53,573 nucleotides of DNA from Sphingobacteriales bacterium (GTDB lineage Bacteria > Bacteroidota > Bacteroidia > Chitinophagales > Chitinophagaceae). The stretch spans positions 1 to 53,573 of the forward strand of contig JACQDV010000094.1 in NCBI GenBank assembly GCA_016200915.1. The letters run 5' to 3'. Below, piece after piece: positions 8,433-17,385 of the stretch. Each line of letters opens with the position of its first letter. Positions within the stretch are counted from its first letter, which is position 1. The notes under the pieces were generated by a model that was given only the letters and a program-made list of their open reading frames with translations, made no database searches and was not told the origin of the DNA. The position numbers and the translations under genes were made by a program.

Positions 8433-10640
8433 TCAAAGTTTGAATTTCTTAATCAGTCCTGCTACCTGTTTTTTAAAGTCAGCTAATTCTTCATTTTGCT
8501 GTTTTATAAAACTGTTGTTTGCCAGTTTGCCGGTAACTGTTTCCATTTCAGCAACACTTTCATATACCATCTTTCGGAAAGGATTGGTATAATCTTTTGC
8601 TCTTGAATCGTAAATGCCTTTAGTGATCCATTCTTTTGTATCAACAGCTTCCTGCAATAATTGTTTAAAGAAAGCTTTATCAATTTTATTGGCAGAAATA
8701 TCTAATACTTCTAATAGCGATGCAAATGCATGTTGAAATTTATCGGCCCCATATTTATCACCGGTTTTGCGATAAAAATTATGTACCTGGCCCCAGTCTT
8801 TTATTTTACCGGCTTTAATGTTTGCTTTCAACTGTTCCAGGTCTTTTTGCTGAATCAATTGCCCGCCTGCATTTAACCAGGCAGTTCTTTTTGCCTTGGC
8901 CGGAAGTGATTTTTGTAACTCATCAAATGAACTGATCTTATTTTCTTTGATCAAATCAATTATGCGGTTAACACCATAATAAATGATCTGCTCTTTATAC
9001 AATTGATAGGCCTGCTGCACTTTTATCAGTTGTACTTTTCGCTTACTGTTTTCAAAACCTTCAGCAATTATTTCCAGTTCATTTACTTCACTGCCGGGTG
9101 AATTGAGTAATTGTTTACCAAGATTGATATATTCTTTTTCACTGGCTTCTTTGAATTGAGCTTTTAAATCAGCTTTTCCAACGAGTTTTTCTATCAGTGT
9201 TAATGAATCAAACATTTCATTTACACTATCCGGTGCCAGGAAATCATATTCTATCAATTGCGTTTTATCTTGGCGCTGGTCACGGTCAATATATTTCCAT
9301 GCATTACGGGCCAGTGCATACATGTTGTACATAAACCAATAGCCAGGCATCACTATTATTTTATCATTAGCGGAGTCTAACGATACCAATGAAAATGGAA
9401 TGGGAATATTTAACTCATAACTGTAATCTCCTTTAGCAACTAATGTATAAGTAGCAAACTTTGAATTGTGTTTTAAACTCACACATAAGCCTGGCCAGAA
9501 ACCACGACCAGCAATAATCTCACCATCCGGGCTTCTTGAATTATGATTGGAACCGATGGTGGCACCAGCAGCCATATTACTTTGTCCCATCACTACTGCC
9601 GCACATAAGAAGGAATTGTTGTGATGCTGTTCATGTGCGGGAAAGATGAGAGAGTTTAATACTTCACAACAGGAGATAGTAGCGTTACTTCCTAAATAAG
9701 AGTTGATGAGCCTTGCTCCGTATTTCAACTGCGAATTAGAAGCCATAAAGAAACGAACTGCCTTCACGCCATAAAATATTCTGCAACCAAAACCAACAAT
9801 GCCATTTACCAGTTCACATCCTTCACCAATTTGAGTTTTAGAATCGGGGTCAGAATTAATGGTAAGGTTTTTTAGTTTATTCGCTCCTTTAACATAAGCG
9901 TCGCTGCCAATCCATACATCTTTAATAATTCTTGAATTTTTTATTACCGTTCTGTCACCAATCTTTCCGTAATAGCCTCGTTTATCATCAAATTGTTTTT
10001 GCGTAAACTCTTTAAATCTGTTTTGCAATTGTTCATCATCTCTGTAGCGACTCCATAACCATGCATCGCCGGGCAACATGCCATTGAATGGAATAACACT
10101 GCGTCCCGCATTTTCATTACATATCTCTAACCATATTCTTATTTTTTCATCTTCGCCCTGTTTAAGAATACCATTACCAAATTTTGAATAATTAGTAGTG
10201 CCCAGTTCATTTACATTCGTAATAATTACTTCGTTGCCGATGATATAATGACTCATGTAGTTTACATTATCAATAACTACATTATCGCCAAAGTCACAAC
10301 TGATGATGGTGCTATTGTATAAACCAACCTGCCCACGAAATCCATGAAACTCGAGGAAGTAGGGTTCTAACTTTCCGATGCGTACAAGGCCATAAAATTT
10401 GCAGGACTTTACCAGTTCAGGATTAAAAGCATCCGATACAAATATTTTATTCCAATCGTCGGAAGTATTCCGGTTGCGGACCAATACTTCAATTTCTAAG
10501 GCCGTTAAATGCCGGTATTTAATTCCGCTGCGGTTTTGAATATTACGCAGATAGTATTCGTCTTTTCCTTTGGGCAGGTATGAAGAAGGGATAAAATTAT
10601 ATCCCAGCGAACTTATGGGTTGTTTTTTTATGTCGTTCAT
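8433..10640 (-). CDS. DUF4954 family protein with left-handed beta-helix
   Basis: 735 aa, full length for DUF4954, a family known mainly from Bacteroidota. Residues about 90-400 look like hexapeptide-type left-handed beta-helix coils (GQVGLYNSTIISCDFGDNVV, ISCCEVLNSLIF, AAGATIGSNHNSR), like those of nucleotide-sugar and acyl transferases. The C-terminal 250 residues are charged and helical. The function is unknown; the fold and its place just downstream of glmS suggest work on hexosamine or another sugar nucleotide, which is inference. A terminator lies between it and glmS, so it has its own transcript. Confidence 0.8.
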   Translation of the reverse strand: MNDIKKQPISSLGYNFIPSSYLPKGKDEYYLRNIQNRSGIKYRHLTALEIEVLVRNRNTSDDWNKIFVSDAFNPELVKSCKFYGLVRIGKLEPYFLEFHGFRGQVGLYNSTIISCDFGDNVVIDNVNYMSHYIIGNEVIITNVNELGTTNYSKFGNGILKQGEDEKIRIWLEICNENAGRSVIPFNGMLPGDAWLWSRYRDDEQLQNRFKEFTQKQFDDKRGYYGKIGDRTVIKNSRIIKDVWIGSDAYVKGANKLKNLTINSDPDSKTQIGEGCELVNGIVGFGCRIFYGVKAVRFFMASNSQLKYGARLINSYLGSNATISCCEVLNSLIFPAHEQHHNNSFLCAAVVMGQSNMAAGATIGSNHNSRSPDGEIIAGRGFWPGLCVSLKHNSKFATYTLVAKGDYSYELNIPIPFSLVSLDSANDKIIVMPGYWFMYNMYALARNAWKYIDRDQRQDKTQLIEYDFLAPDSVNEMFDSLTLIEKLVGKADLKAQFKEASEKEYINLGKQLLNSPGSEVNELEIIAEGFENSKRKVQLIKVQQAYQLYKEQIIYYGVNRIIDLIKENKISSFDELQKSLPAKAKRTAWLNAGGQLIQQKDLEQLKANIKAGKIKDWGQVHNFYRKTGDKYGADKFQHAFASLLEVLDISANKIDKAFFKQLLQEAVDTKEWITKGIYDSRAKDYTNPFRKMVYESVAEMETVTGKLANNSFIKQQNEELADFKKQVAGLIKKFKL

Positions 10641-10690
10641 CGCAGTGCAATTAGCAGTGTAAATATAAGTAATAGGAGGGTGTATAATAT

Positions 10691-10719
10691 AAAAACCCTG
10701 TCAGCAAGACAGGGTTTTT
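10691..10719. terminator. terminator after glmS
   Basis: AAAAACCCTGTC and GACAGGGTTTTT form a perfect stem with loop AGCAA. Read on the minus strand it ends in a T run, so it should stop glmS transcription before the DUF4954 gene. Confidence 0.88.
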
Positions 10720-10737
10720 AAACCAATGATATAATGA

Positions 10738-12573
10738 TTATTCAACCGTAACACTTTTGGCCAGGTTACGTGGCATATCTACATTGTAACCTTTGGCTGT
10801 ACCTGCATAATAGGAAAGTAACTGTAATGGAATTACACTCAGCATAGGAGCAATTACTTCATCAGCAGGCGGCACAACAAACACATCATCACTCAAAGTT
10901 GGACTGATATTATCACCTTCGGTAATGATGGAAATAACTTTTCCTCTTCTTGCTTTTATCTCCTGCATATTGCTCACTACTTTTTCGTGATAGGAATCTT
11001 TGGTGGCAACAAATACTACCGGCAAAGTTTCGGTAACTAACGCAATTGGTCCATGTTTCATTTCAGCAGCCGGGTAACCTTCTGCATGTATGTAAGAAAT
11101 TTCTTTCAGCTTTAATGCTCCTTCTAATGCTACAGGGAAATTATAACCTCTTCCGAGGAATAATGCATCGCTGGAGTCTTTGTATTTTTCTGCAATGGCT
11201 TTAACAGCATCTGCATTTTCCAGTATGGCTTCTACCTTTTCAGGAACAGCTTCCAACTCCGCTAATAAATTATGATAACGTTCATCGCTAATGGTTCCTT
11301 TTACTTTAGCAATTTTTAATGCAATCATATTTAATACAGCTAACTGACCAGTGAAGGCTTTAGTAGAAGCAACACCTATTTCTGGTCCGGAGTGAGTATA
11401 TGCACCGGCATGTGATGCACGGGCAATAGATGAACCTACTGCATTTACCACACCAAATATAATGGCGCCCTGTTCTTTTGCTTTTTCAATAGCAACCAAG
11501 GTATCTGCTGTTTCACCACTCTGCGAAATAGCAATAATAACATCGCCTTTATTTACCACGGGGTTACGGTAGCGGAACTCAGAAGCATATTCTACTTCCA
11601 CCGGTATGCGGCATAAATCTTCAATAACATATTCTGCCACTAATCCAGCATGCCAGCTGGTACCGCAAGCGATGATGATAATGCGGGGAGCATTTTTTAA
11701 TTGCTCCATATAGTTTTCAACACCGGCCATAGTAATGGTTCCATTGGCTACATCCAACCGGCCACGCAAACAATCATAAATAGTTTTAGGCTGTTCAAAA
11801 ATTTCTTTCAGCATGAAATGTTCGTAACCACCTTTTTCAATGGCAGCTAAATCCATATCCAGTTTAGTAATATATGGAGTGATCTTTTCGTTACCGAGAT
11901 TTTTTAAGATAAGCTCATCAGGACGAACAATGGCCAACTCGTAGTCGTTTACATAAACCACTTCTTTGGTGTATTCAATAATGGGTGTTGCATCACTGGC
12001 TAAAAAATGTTCTCCTTTGCCAATACCAATCACCAGCGGACTTCCTTTTCTTGCAGCGATGATGGTATGCGGGTCTTCTTTATCAATTAATAAAATACAA
12101 TAAGCTCCTACTACCCGTTTCAAAGCTACTCTTACCGCTTCTTCCAAAGAGCAATCATTATGTTGCTGAATTTCATCAATGAAGTTGAGCAGTACTTCTG
12201 TATCGGTATCACTTTTAAAAGCATATCCTTTGCTGAGTAATTCTTTTTTAATGAGTGCATAGTTTTCAATAATTCCATTGTGAATCATTGATAAACGTCC
12301 GCTGGCACTGAGATGGGGATGAGCATTCCTGTCGTTAGGCTCACCATGAGTTGCCCATCTTGTATGTCCAATGCCGATATTGGCATGAACATCCTTGCCA
12401 ATCAGGCTTTCTTCTAAATCGGCCACTTTGCCTTTCTTTTTATATACTTTCAATCCGCTGTTCAATAATGCTACGCCGGCACTGTCATAGCCACGATATT
12501 CTAATCGTTTTAATCCTTTTAATATAACAGGGTACGCTTCTCTTGGTCCTGTGTATCCTACTATTCCGCACAT
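10738..12573 (-). CDS. glmS: glutamine-fructose-6-phosphate aminotransferase (isomerizing)
   Basis: 611 aa, the standard length. It makes glucosamine 6-phosphate from fructose 6-phosphate and glutamine, the first step to UDP-GlcNAc for peptidoglycan and LPS. The N-terminus MCGIVGY carries the catalytic Cys2 of the class II glutaminase domain (to about residue 220). Two SIS domains follow (IIACGTSWHAGLVAEY, then FLGRGYNFPVALEGALKLKE with EMKHGPIAL). The C-terminus is the usual PRNLAKSVTVE. The leader carries paired heptad arrays; I see no glmS ribozyme, as expected outside Firmicutes. Confidence 0.98.
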   Translation of the reverse strand: MCGIVGYTGPREAYPVILKGLKRLEYRGYDSAGVALLNSGLKVYKKKGKVADLEESLIGKDVHANIGIGHTRWATHGEPNDRNAHPHLSASGRLSMIHNGIIENYALIKKELLSKGYAFKSDTDTEVLLNFIDEIQQHNDCSLEEAVRVALKRVVGAYCILLIDKEDPHTIIAARKGSPLVIGIGKGEHFLASDATPIIEYTKEVVYVNDYELAIVRPDELILKNLGNEKITPYITKLDMDLAAIEKGGYEHFMLKEIFEQPKTIYDCLRGRLDVANGTITMAGVENYMEQLKNAPRIIIIACGTSWHAGLVAEYVIEDLCRIPVEVEYASEFRYRNPVVNKGDVIIAISQSGETADTLVAIEKAKEQGAIIFGVVNAVGSSIARASHAGAYTHSGPEIGVASTKAFTGQLAVLNMIALKIAKVKGTISDERYHNLLAELEAVPEKVEAILENADAVKAIAEKYKDSSDALFLGRGYNFPVALEGALKLKEISYIHAEGYPAAEMKHGPIALVTETLPVVFVATKDSYHEKVVSNMQEIKARRGKVISIITEGDNISPTLSDDVFVVPPADEVIAPMLSVIPLQLLSYYAGTAKGYNVDMPRNLAKSVTVE

Positions 12574-12590
12574 TACAGATGAGTTTATTA

Positions 12591-12662
12591 GTTTAAAGTT
12601 GAAGGTTTAAAGTTTTTTGCAGCAAGGAATAACTTTAAATGTTAAACCTTAAACTTTAAACC
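12591..12662. repeat. paired inverted heptanucleotide arrays upstream of glmS
   Basis: The left array has GTTTAAA, GTTGAAG, GTTTAAA and GTTTTTT (12591-12618). The right array has TTAAACC, TTAAACT and TTAAACC (12642-12662). The arms can pair with each other. The locus starts 18 bp before the glmS ATG, between glmS and mgtE. Confidence 0.85.
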
Positions 12663-12735
12663 TTTTTGCCTTGCAATATTATTGAAAAAAAAGCAGCAAT
12701 CATAGTTATTGAACTATTCCGTAACTGCAATACCA

Positions 12736-14145
12736 TCAGAGTAAAATACCGCTTAAAAATATATAAGCAACTGAAAAGTAAATTACCAGGCCGGTAACGT
12801 CAACCAATGTTGCTACAAACGGGGCAGAAGAAGCAGCAGGATCAGCTCCAAATTTTTTAAGTACTAACGGTAACATGGAACCACTGAATGTTCCCCATAG
12901 CACAACTCCAATTAAAGAAAAGCCAACAGTTAAGCCGATCATTAAGTAATGTACTCCATATAAATGCGGAAATATATGGGACCATACAATTACTCTTAAA
13001 AAACCAATAGAGCCCAGCATTGTTCCTAATAATAGCCCTTGTAAAATTTCCCGCCGCATCACCCGCCACCAGTCAGTCAGTGTAATTTCTCCCACTGCCA
13101 TGGCCTGAATGATTAATGTAGAAGCTTGTGAACCACTGTTACCGCCCGATGAAATAATTAACGGAACAAACAACGCCAGTACTACAGCTTTGGCAATTTC
13201 ATCTTCAAAATATCCCATAGCGGTGGCCGTTAACATTTCGCCAAGAAACAAAACTACTAACCAGGTAATCCTTTTTTTAAATAGTTTGAGAATAGGCATC
13301 TCCAAATAAGGCTGATCTAATGCTTCGGTACCGCCAATCTTTTGAATATCTTCACTAAATTCTTCACTGGCCACCCATAATATATCATCGATGGTTACAA
13401 TGCCGAGTAATTTATTGGTATTGCTTACTACCGGTAAGGCCACCCGGTTGTTCATTTTAAAAACTTCACTGGCTGTTTCCTGGTCATCATAGGCATTTAG
13501 TGCAATAAAGCGTTCATCCATGATGTCTTCCACCTTTTTGTCAGGAGCAGCTAATATAAATTCACGGATGCGGATATCATCCAGCAACTCACCTTTATCA
13601 TTGATCACATAAATGACATTGATCGTTTCACTATCCTTACCATACTTACGAATAGTGTGAAAAACCTCTTCTACCGTATTATGCGGATACACATATACAT
13701 AATCCGGCGTCATCAAACGGCCAATACTGTTTTCGGGATAACCTAAAAGAGATAAAGTAATTTTTCTTTCATCGGGATCTAATAGTTTGATTAATTCACG
13801 AACAACACTGCTGGGTAATTCTTCCAAAAAATCGGTACGGTCATCAGCAGAAAGATGGTTGAGTAATTCAGCTGTTTTAAACGCCGGGAGAGATTGAATG
13901 ATTCTTTTCTGCTCACCTAAATCGAGGATTTTAAAAACGCTGGCTGCCCGGTGTATCAGTAAATGACTCATGATCTGGCTTTCATATTCTTCATTCTCAT
14001 AAATCAAATCAGCCACATCACTTATATTCTGGTCATTCAAAAAATCTTTGATGGCCAGTTTATCGTCCCTGGCAATAAGTTGCTCAAACTGCTGTTGCAG
14101 TGAAGGCTTTTCAGGTTCAAATTCATTATGTAATTCTTCGGCCAT
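12736..14145 (-). CDS. mgtE: magnesium transporter MgtE
   Basis: 469 aa. The three family parts are visible: a helical N domain (to about residue 135, with ELLNHLSADDRTDFLEELPS), a CBS pair (about 140-265, GRLMTPDYVYVYPHNTVEEV and VEDIMDERFIAL), and a membrane part with five helices that includes the conserved SGGNSGSQASTLIIQ pore motif and a DPAA element. It imports Mg2+ (or Co2+) and is gated by cytoplasmic Mg2+ through the N and CBS domains. It is divergent from the SET gene at 14226, with a TAAATTTG box 16 bp before its ATG. Confidence 0.96.
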   Translation of the reverse strand: MAEELHNEFEPEKPSLQQQFEQLIARDDKLAIKDFLNDQNISDVADLIYENEEYESQIMSHLLIHRAASVFKILDLGEQKRIIQSLPAFKTAELLNHLSADDRTDFLEELPSSVVRELIKLLDPDERKITLSLLGYPENSIGRLMTPDYVYVYPHNTVEEVFHTIRKYGKDSETINVIYVINDKGELLDDIRIREFILAAPDKKVEDIMDERFIALNAYDDQETASEVFKMNNRVALPVVSNTNKLLGIVTIDDILWVASEEFSEDIQKIGGTEALDQPYLEMPILKLFKKRITWLVVLFLGEMLTATAMGYFEDEIAKAVVLALFVPLIISSGGNSGSQASTLIIQAMAVGEITLTDWWRVMRREILQGLLLGTMLGSIGFLRVIVWSHIFPHLYGVHYLMIGLTVGFSLIGVVLWGTFSGSMLPLVLKKFGADPAASSAPFVATLVDVTGLVIYFSVAYIFLSGILL

Positions 14146-14161
14146 CCGTTATATTGAGCCG

Positions 14162-14169
14162 CAAATTTA
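14162..14169 (-). promoter_or_regulatory. -7 promoter box for mgtE
   Basis: On the minus strand TAAATTTG matches TAnnTTTG exactly, with 16 nt to the ATG. It lies in the 80-bp gap shared with the divergent SET gene. Confidence 0.55.
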
Positions 14170-14225
14170 AGTGCTTATATCCTAAAATCGCCGCATAAAT
14201 TGCGATTAACATTTAATTTAGCTGT

Positions 14226-14609
14226 ATGCGTTTATCCTGTTTATATATTGATAAAACAACACAGAAGGGCAGAGGCGTTTTTACCAATGAAGCAATACCT
14301 GCTGATACCTTATTGGAAATTGCTCCTGTAATTGTAATGAGTTTGGATGAAAGAAAATTAATTGATCAAACATTATTGCACGATTATATTTTTTTGTGGG
14401 GTGAAAAAGAAGACCGGTGTGCAATGGCCCTTGGGTGGATTCCTGTTTTCAATCATAGTTATCAGAGTAATTGTGAGTACCTGATGGATTTTGAAGAGGA
14501 GGCAATGTTTATAAAAACGATAAGAGCTATTGAAGCAGGTGAGGAACTTACCATTAATTACAATGGCGACTGGAATAATAATACGCCTGTTTGGTTTGAT
14601 GCCCAATAA
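14226..14609 (+). CDS. SET-domain protein, probable lysine methyltransferase
   Basis: 127 aa, a minimal SET domain. The motifs are GRGVFTNEAIPADTLLEIAP at the N-terminus, then FNHSYQSNCEY (the NHS pseudoknot strand that helps bind SAM) and GEELTINYNGDW near the end. SET proteins transfer a methyl group from SAM to lysine side chains; in bacteria the targets are mostly unknown. There is no post-SET Cys cluster, unlike the second SET gene at 32939. It starts divergently from mgtE, and the sequence ATTTAGCTGTATG suggests a very short leader. Confidence 0.85.
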   Translation: MRLSCLYIDKTTQKGRGVFTNEAIPADTLLEIAPVIVMSLDERKLIDQTLLHDYIFLWGEKEDRCAMALGWIPVFNHSYQSNCEYLMDFEEEAMFIKTIRAIEAGEELTINYNGDWNNNTPVWFDAQ

Positions 14610-14832
14610 AAAACCGGATACAAAAGTACCCGGCAATAATTTACGACCTCTTATCAGGATATGGTTGGCTCTTATCCGGTCGCACTGCTTGGATTTTAAA
14701 GACGGGCTTAGCCACATATATACTAACGAAATGGTTACAAAGGAAAGGTGTGGTAATGCAGAATAAAAAGGGGTAGTAAGTTTCTTAAACGTTAAGCGGG
14801 GTAAAAAATTGTAACTGTTAATAACTAAATCC

Positions 14833-15819
14833 CTATACTTTACTTGGCAACGTATTAAATTGTTTTTTGAAAGCAAGGGCAAAATTGCTGAGATTAGTAT
14901 ATCCTAACTGAGTACCAACCTCTTTTACTGAAAATCTTCTGGATAATAATAAAGTTCTTGCTCTTTGCATTCTTACTTTTTGATAATATTCATACAGACC
15001 TGAACCATACACCTGGCGGAAGTTGCTTTTTAATTTAGAAGGGCTCATGGTGGCTGTTTTCGCTAATTGAGCAATGGTTGGCGCCGGCTGAGAAAAGTCA
15101 TTTATGAGCAGACTCTCTACCTCCATCAGCTTGTCTATTTCTTTATGTGTTAATAATACTTTTTGTTTTTGTGCCAGCATTGGCATCTTCATTACGAGGC
15201 TGCGGAAAAATTTTTCTATCAGCAGCATAATGCGGTTCTGTAAATAAATTTTTTGCAGGGGACTGTCTTTATGATCTTCCAGCACCTCATTAAATAAAAC
15301 CCTGTATTCAGCATCAAATGGTTCAAAATTAAATCCGGCTGACTTTATTGCCAGGTATTGCTGGAGTACTTCATCGCCTGATTGAATGCCCAAATGACTT
15401 TTCATCCATTCCCTGGTGATCAGGATACTGATATTTTTTAATCTTGTGCCCGGGCTAAGTGTATATGATGTGTTGAATAACGTACTATACAATTTGGCTC
15501 CGGCATGTACTTTGTCTGACTCTTTTATTATTTCATCCTGTATTTCAATGGTAATGTTACCCGGTACAAATATTTCTTCGAATCGAAGATTGTAAACTTC
15601 GGCCGAAGCCCCAATCCGGGATATGATAATTTCTTCTTTTAGCTCGTAATCAGAAACAACGGCCTGTAATCCTTCGGGCAGAGAAAGTAATTTGATATAT
15701 CCTGCGCCAATTTTTTGGGGAAATTCAAAACAGTCGTTTTCAATCGGGGCACCCACCACATTGGCAAACCCCTGCAGAAATTCTTTGTAATTAATATGAC
15801 TATAAATGTAGGTTATCAC
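14833..15819 (-). CDS. AraC-family transcriptional regulator (first of a tandem pair)
   Basis: 328 aa from a GTG at 15819. No ATG is available; a TTG at 15840 would give seven more residues. GTG is preferred because it aligns exactly with the start of the neighbouring paralogue (YSHINYKEFL here, YNHNDYELIL there). The C-terminal 100 residues are an AraC/HTH_18 DNA-binding domain (IAQLAKTATMSPSKLKSNFR, then FSVKEVGTQLGYTNLSNFAL). The N-terminal 200 residues are probably a sensory domain. The target is unknown; the closely related neighbour suggests a recent duplication. Confidence 0.85.
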   Translation of the reverse strand: MITYIYSHINYKEFLQGFANVVGAPIENDCFEFPQKIGAGYIKLLSLPEGLQAVVSDYELKEEIIISRIGASAEVYNLRFEEIFVPGNITIEIQDEIIKESDKVHAGAKLYSTLFNTSYTLSPGTRLKNISILITREWMKSHLGIQSGDEVLQQYLAIKSAGFNFEPFDAEYRVLFNEVLEDHKDSPLQKIYLQNRIMLLIEKFFRSLVMKMPMLAQKQKVLLTHKEIDKLMEVESLLINDFSQPAPTIAQLAKTATMSPSKLKSNFRQVYGSGLYEYYQKVRMQRARTLLLSRRFSVKEVGTQLGYTNLSNFALAFKKQFNTLPSKV

Positions 15820-15905
15820 AATCAAGTAATATGAGGCCAACTATTTTCTTAAACTAATTTAATACATACTTTTTTAAAATACGAATTGATCAATGGCTAA
15901 AAAAA

Positions 15906-16886
15906 TCAGAATTCACTTGGTAAACGACGGAATTCTTTTTTAAAGGCCAATGTAAAGTTACTAAGGTTAGCATAACCAAGTTTACTGCCAACTTCTTTTA
16001 CAGAATATTTTTTTGTTAGTAGTAATTCGGCTGCATGCTTCATACGCCTTTTTTGAAAATGTTCGTAAATAGCATTTCCATAAACCGCTTTAAATAATTT
16101 TTTCAGTTTGGTAGGACTCATGGCAGCTACTTTGGCAAGTTGTGGTATTGAAGGAGGAGGTGTGTTAAAGCTTTTTATTAAGATAGATTCTACATGTTGT
16201 AACCGTTCCAGTTCATCATTATTTATTTTTACGGAAAACAGCCGGCCTTTATGCCGTTCAAAAAGCCGGGTAAAGAATCTTTCAATCAGGATAAGGAGTT
16301 TGTTTTGAAGTGACAGTACAGGAAATGGGTTATCGGGATCATCGGTAAAAATTTCATTCATCAAACGGATGTATTCTTCATCCAATGGTTCCAGTTCAAA
16401 ACGGTCGGCTTTAATTGAAAGATAGGTTGTAAAAACATCCTGGGTATTGTTCAATCCAAGGTATTTTGCCATCCATTCTTTACTGAATAAAATATTAATG
16501 CCTTTAAATTTTAACCCTTTGCCGCCAATATAATACCAGTCGAACAAAGAACTGGTTAAATAGGCACTGCCTATTTTTTTTCTGCTCTCTAATTTTTCTT
16601 CCCTGTCAATCGCCATGGTAAGACTTTCTGGTATCTCCAGTTCATCAAATCGAAGGGTATAAAACTCTTCGTTACTTTTTATACGGTGTATCCACCAATC
16701 CTGGTTGAGGCTGGCATTTATAATATTTACCTGTAAACCATTGGGAAGTTTTGCGCAACGGATATATCCTGTACCCACGTTTTCGGGAAAATGCAATGTG
16801 CAGTTCTTGGGTCTTAAGCCTAATTCACGGGCTATGTCATTTAATATAAGTTCGTAATCATTATGGTTGTACTGTAATACGAACAA
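15906..16886 (-). CDS. AraC-family transcriptional regulator (second of a tandem pair)
   Basis: 326 aa from a TTG at 16886; an in-frame TAG lies just upstream and no ATG exists in the N-terminal region. The C-terminal part has two helix-turn-helix units (IPQLAKVAAMSPTKLKKLFK and YSVKEVGSKLGYANLSNFTL). It matches the gene at 14833 over its whole length, for example in GTGYIRCAKLPNGLQ versus GAGYIKLLSLPEGLQ, so the two are tandem paralogues. The gap between them is 86 bp, with no clear terminator. Confidence 0.85.
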   Translation of the reverse strand: MFVLQYNHNDYELILNDIARELGLRPKNCTLHFPENVGTGYIRCAKLPNGLQVNIINASLNQDWWIHRIKSNEEFYTLRFDELEIPESLTMAIDREEKLESRKKIGSAYLTSSLFDWYYIGGKGLKFKGINILFSKEWMAKYLGLNNTQDVFTTYLSIKADRFELEPLDEEYIRLMNEIFTDDPDNPFPVLSLQNKLLILIERFFTRLFERHKGRLFSVKINNDELERLQHVESILIKSFNTPPPSIPQLAKVAAMSPTKLKKLFKAVYGNAIYEHFQKRRMKHAAELLLTKKYSVKEVGSKLGYANLSNFTLAFKKEFRRLPSEF

Positions 16887-16948
16887 AGGACAAGCTTTTG
16901 ACTAAAATAAAAAATCAATTTGGCAATTTCCAATGCTATCTTTAAAAA

Positions 16949-17170
16949 TTAAAGATAACGGAGCGGATTGCGTCTTGCACTGAGGATATAGTTTTTAATA
17001 TTCATCCAGAACGCCACGAACAGGTAAACAATTACGGGAGAACCCATAGTTAGAAAGGATATATAGATAAAATATTTACGGATAGTGGAAGAAGCTATTC
17101 CCAACTTCTCACCAATATAGGTGCAAACCCCAAATGCATGCCACTCAACAAAACTTTTAAAACGGTTCAT
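16949..17170 (-). CDS. PspC-domain membrane protein
   Basis: 73 aa. It has the PspC pattern: a short N-terminal arm with FGVCTYIGEKLGIASSTIRK, then a strong membrane helix (FIYISFLTMGSPVIVYLFV), then a basic tail. PspC proteins take part in envelope-stress responses, but short stand-alone copies like this are common in Bacteroidota and their role is not settled. On the minus strand TAATTTTA lies five bases before the ATG, so the leader may be very short. The 215-bp gap up to the aconitase start holds nothing else I can identify. Confidence 0.8.
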   Translation of the reverse strand: MNRFKSFVEWHAFGVCTYIGEKLGIASSTIRKYFIYISFLTMGSPVIVYLFVAFWMNIKNYILSARRNPLRYL

Positions 17171-17385
17171 ATTGTAAAATTATGGTATTTAGATAATAAA
17201 AAATCCAGATTTTATACCCGGGGCTTGTGTAACAAATGAAGGTGGAAAAAAGTTTGACCAGTGGATTTTTATGAAACACTTTCCCGGTGGATAATGTTTT
17301 TAAGTAAATTCGCAACCTGTTTAAGCGTTGATTGTTGATTTTTTAACGACAATCATTAAAATTTCCAAATCTTCAAATTTATACC

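Noticed and set aside
12574-12735. glmS ribozyme in the glmS leader
   Set aside because: The leader is AT-rich with heptad arrays and lacks the double-pseudoknot core; the ribozyme is a Firmicutes feature.
14610-14832. Small gene between the SET gene and the first AraC gene
   Set aside because: Short open frames exist on both strands, but none has protein-like composition or a start signal; I see nothing definite there.
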